NCBI GenBank assembly: GCA_900550475.1
Contig: URSA01000002.1
Location: 186,001 to 250,000 of the forward strand
Reading direction: 5' to 3'
Source: an uncultured Lachnospiraceae bacterium
GTDB lineage: Bacteria > Bacillota > Clostridia > Lachnospirales > Lachnospiraceae
Length of the DNA: 64,000 nucleotides
Positions within the stretch are counted from its first letter, which is position 1. Each line of letters starts with the position of its first letter. Below the pieces are notes generated by a model. It was not told the origin of the DNA. It did not search any database and was given only the letters and a program-made list of their open reading frames with translations. The translations under genes and the position numbers were made by a program. Shown one piece after another: positions 63,097 to 64,000 of this stretch.

Positions 63097-63903
63097 ATGA
63101 AGGACAGAAACAGGAAAAAGATCATTTCACGAGCGATAACCGCCCTGCTTGCGGCAGCGGTACTCTTTTGCGGCTGGCAGGTTCTGACGACGTATCTTTC
63201 GGACATCAGGGCGAAGAAGTCCTATACGGAGCTTGCGGGCAGAGTGATGGGGATGAAGCACACAGTCACGGACGGAAATGCCGAGGAGAGTGTGGAGGCA
63301 GAGGAGCCACAGCCCGTCAACTATCCGCCGCTAGAGCTGGATATGGCGCTCCTTAATGAACTGAACAGCGATTTCAGAGGCTGGCTGTATTTTCCGCTTT
63401 TGGAGATCAGTTATCCCGTGGTGCAGGGGGAGGATAACGATTACTACCTGAACCACTCCTTTGAGGGTGAGGATCTGAAGGCGGGCTGTATTTTTATGGA
63501 CTGCGGGGCAACCTCCGACTGGTCGGACCGAAATACCTTTGTTTTTGGGCATAATACAAAGGATGGCAGCATGTTCGGCACCCTGAAAAGACTGATGAAA
63601 GAACCGGGACTTTGCGCGGAGGATCCCTATTTTTACATTTATACAGAGGATTCGGTGTATATTTATCAGATTTTTTCCTATTATATTACTTCGGCGGCAA
63701 GCGACCGCTTCCGTGTTATGCTGACGGACGAGGGCTACGACAAGTATGTGGAATGGGCGGTGGAAAATTCCGAGTATGAATCGGATGCGGATCTGTCGGA
63801 CAGGGGAAATATTGTCACGCTTTCCACCTGCTACGGGCGCTCCGGCACCAGCAGGAGACTGCTCATACATGGCGTATTATGGGCGGTAGAACCATATCAG
63901 TAA
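63097..63903 (+). CDS. Class B sortase
   Basis: The 268-residue transpeptidase has a basic start, one membrane anchor (about residues 11-30) and a sortase domain. The catalytic residues are His152 (FVFGHNTKDGS), Cys245 (LSTCYG) and Arg253 or Arg254. The sequence around them (DSDYYLNH-like and MFGTLKRL) is of the SrtB type. It attaches a sorted surface protein to peptidoglycan. No sortase substrate with a sorting signal was seen in the window. ATG 63097 follows AAAGGAG. The longer frame to 63025 starts upstream of the promoter -10 and is not used. Confidence 0.93.
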   Translation: MKDRNRKKIISRAITALLAAAVLFCGWQVLTTYLSDIRAKKSYTELAGRVMGMKHTVTDGNAEESVEAEEPQPVNYPPLELDMALLNELNSDFRGWLYFPLLEISYPVVQGEDNDYYLNHSFEGEDLKAGCIFMDCGATSDWSDRNTFVFGHNTKDGSMFGTLKRLMKEPGLCAEDPYFYIYTEDSVYIYQIFSYYITSAASDRFRVMLTDEGYDKYVEWAVENSEYESDADLSDRGNIVTLSTCYGRSGTSRRLLIHGVLWAVEPYQ

Positions 63904-63985
63904 ATTTTTTACATTTTTTTGAACCTTTTTTCCAAATCAGACCGTCTTTATACTTGTAAGAGCTGTTGGAAGGAGACAAAGTCTG

Positions 63986-64000
63986 ATGAACGGAGTGCTG
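63986..64000 (+). CDS. Start of a gene running off the window (MNGVL...)
   Basis: ATG at 63986 follows GGAAGGAG by about 10 bases, and the frame stays open for the five codons left. TATACT at 63949-63954 could be its -10. Too short to identify. Confidence 0.4.

Noticed and set aside
62958..63206. 83-codon N-terminal extension of the PMT-type protein
   Set aside because: It covers both divergent promoters and the sortase start, and ATG 62957 has a strong ribosome-binding site.

Overview
The window looks like chromosomal DNA from a Gram-positive anaerobe of the Clostridia, most likely Lachnospiraceae. Coding DNA is moderately GC-rich (by eye a little over 50%), ribosome-binding sites are strong (AGGAGG type), promoters are sigma-A-like, and the gene repertoire fits: a DUF6077-like membrane protein, GH25 lysozymes with Big_2 domains, class B sortase, LCP protein and metNIQ. 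No rRNA, tRNA, CRISPR array, insertion sequence or prophage was recognised. The genus cannot be given from the sequence alone.

Region 1 (1-26.5 kb) is a cell-surface polysaccharide locus. It opens with the tail of a sugar aminotransferase and two polytopic membrane proteins, then an SGNH hydrolase on the minus strand. Next come rfbB, rfbA and rfbC (dTDP-sugar synthesis), interleaved with two paralogous GH25 lysozymes, then a Wzm/Wzt-type ABC exporter, a predicted methyltransferase-kinase fusion, five GT2 glycosyltransferases, a phosphoglucomutase, a polyprenyl-phosphate sugar-phosphate transferase and an LCP ligase. Together these would make nucleotide sugars, start the glycan on undecaprenyl phosphate, extend it, cap or time its length, export it and attach it to peptidoglycan. 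No rfbD is present in the window.

Region 2 (26.5-36 kb) holds glmS, an HtrA protease, a two-gene RloA/RloB (AbiL-like) defence module on the minus strand, a ClpX homologue with a structured leader, a subtilisin-like protein whose catalytic serine position reads Gly, and a divergent signal peptidase II homologue.

Region 3 (36-46 kb) holds a large protein with a degenerate ATPase-like region, TPR-like repeats and GGDEF, a small overlapping partner of unknown function, carbamate kinase, aroA, cysK and the metNIQ methionine transporter.

Region 4 (46-64 kb) starts with an AT-richer McrBC-type restriction pair. A pentose/deoxysugar cluster follows (xylB, DUF4867, L-fucose isomerase-like), then an HD-GYP c-di-GMP phosphodiesterase, a MATE transporter, DegV, a GH31 glycosidase, a very large two-part GT-C/PMT mannosyltransferase-like protein and a class B sortase. 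The RloAB and McrBC blocks are clearly AT-richer than their surroundings and are the best candidates for acquired DNA. No intergenic gap exceeds 300 bases.
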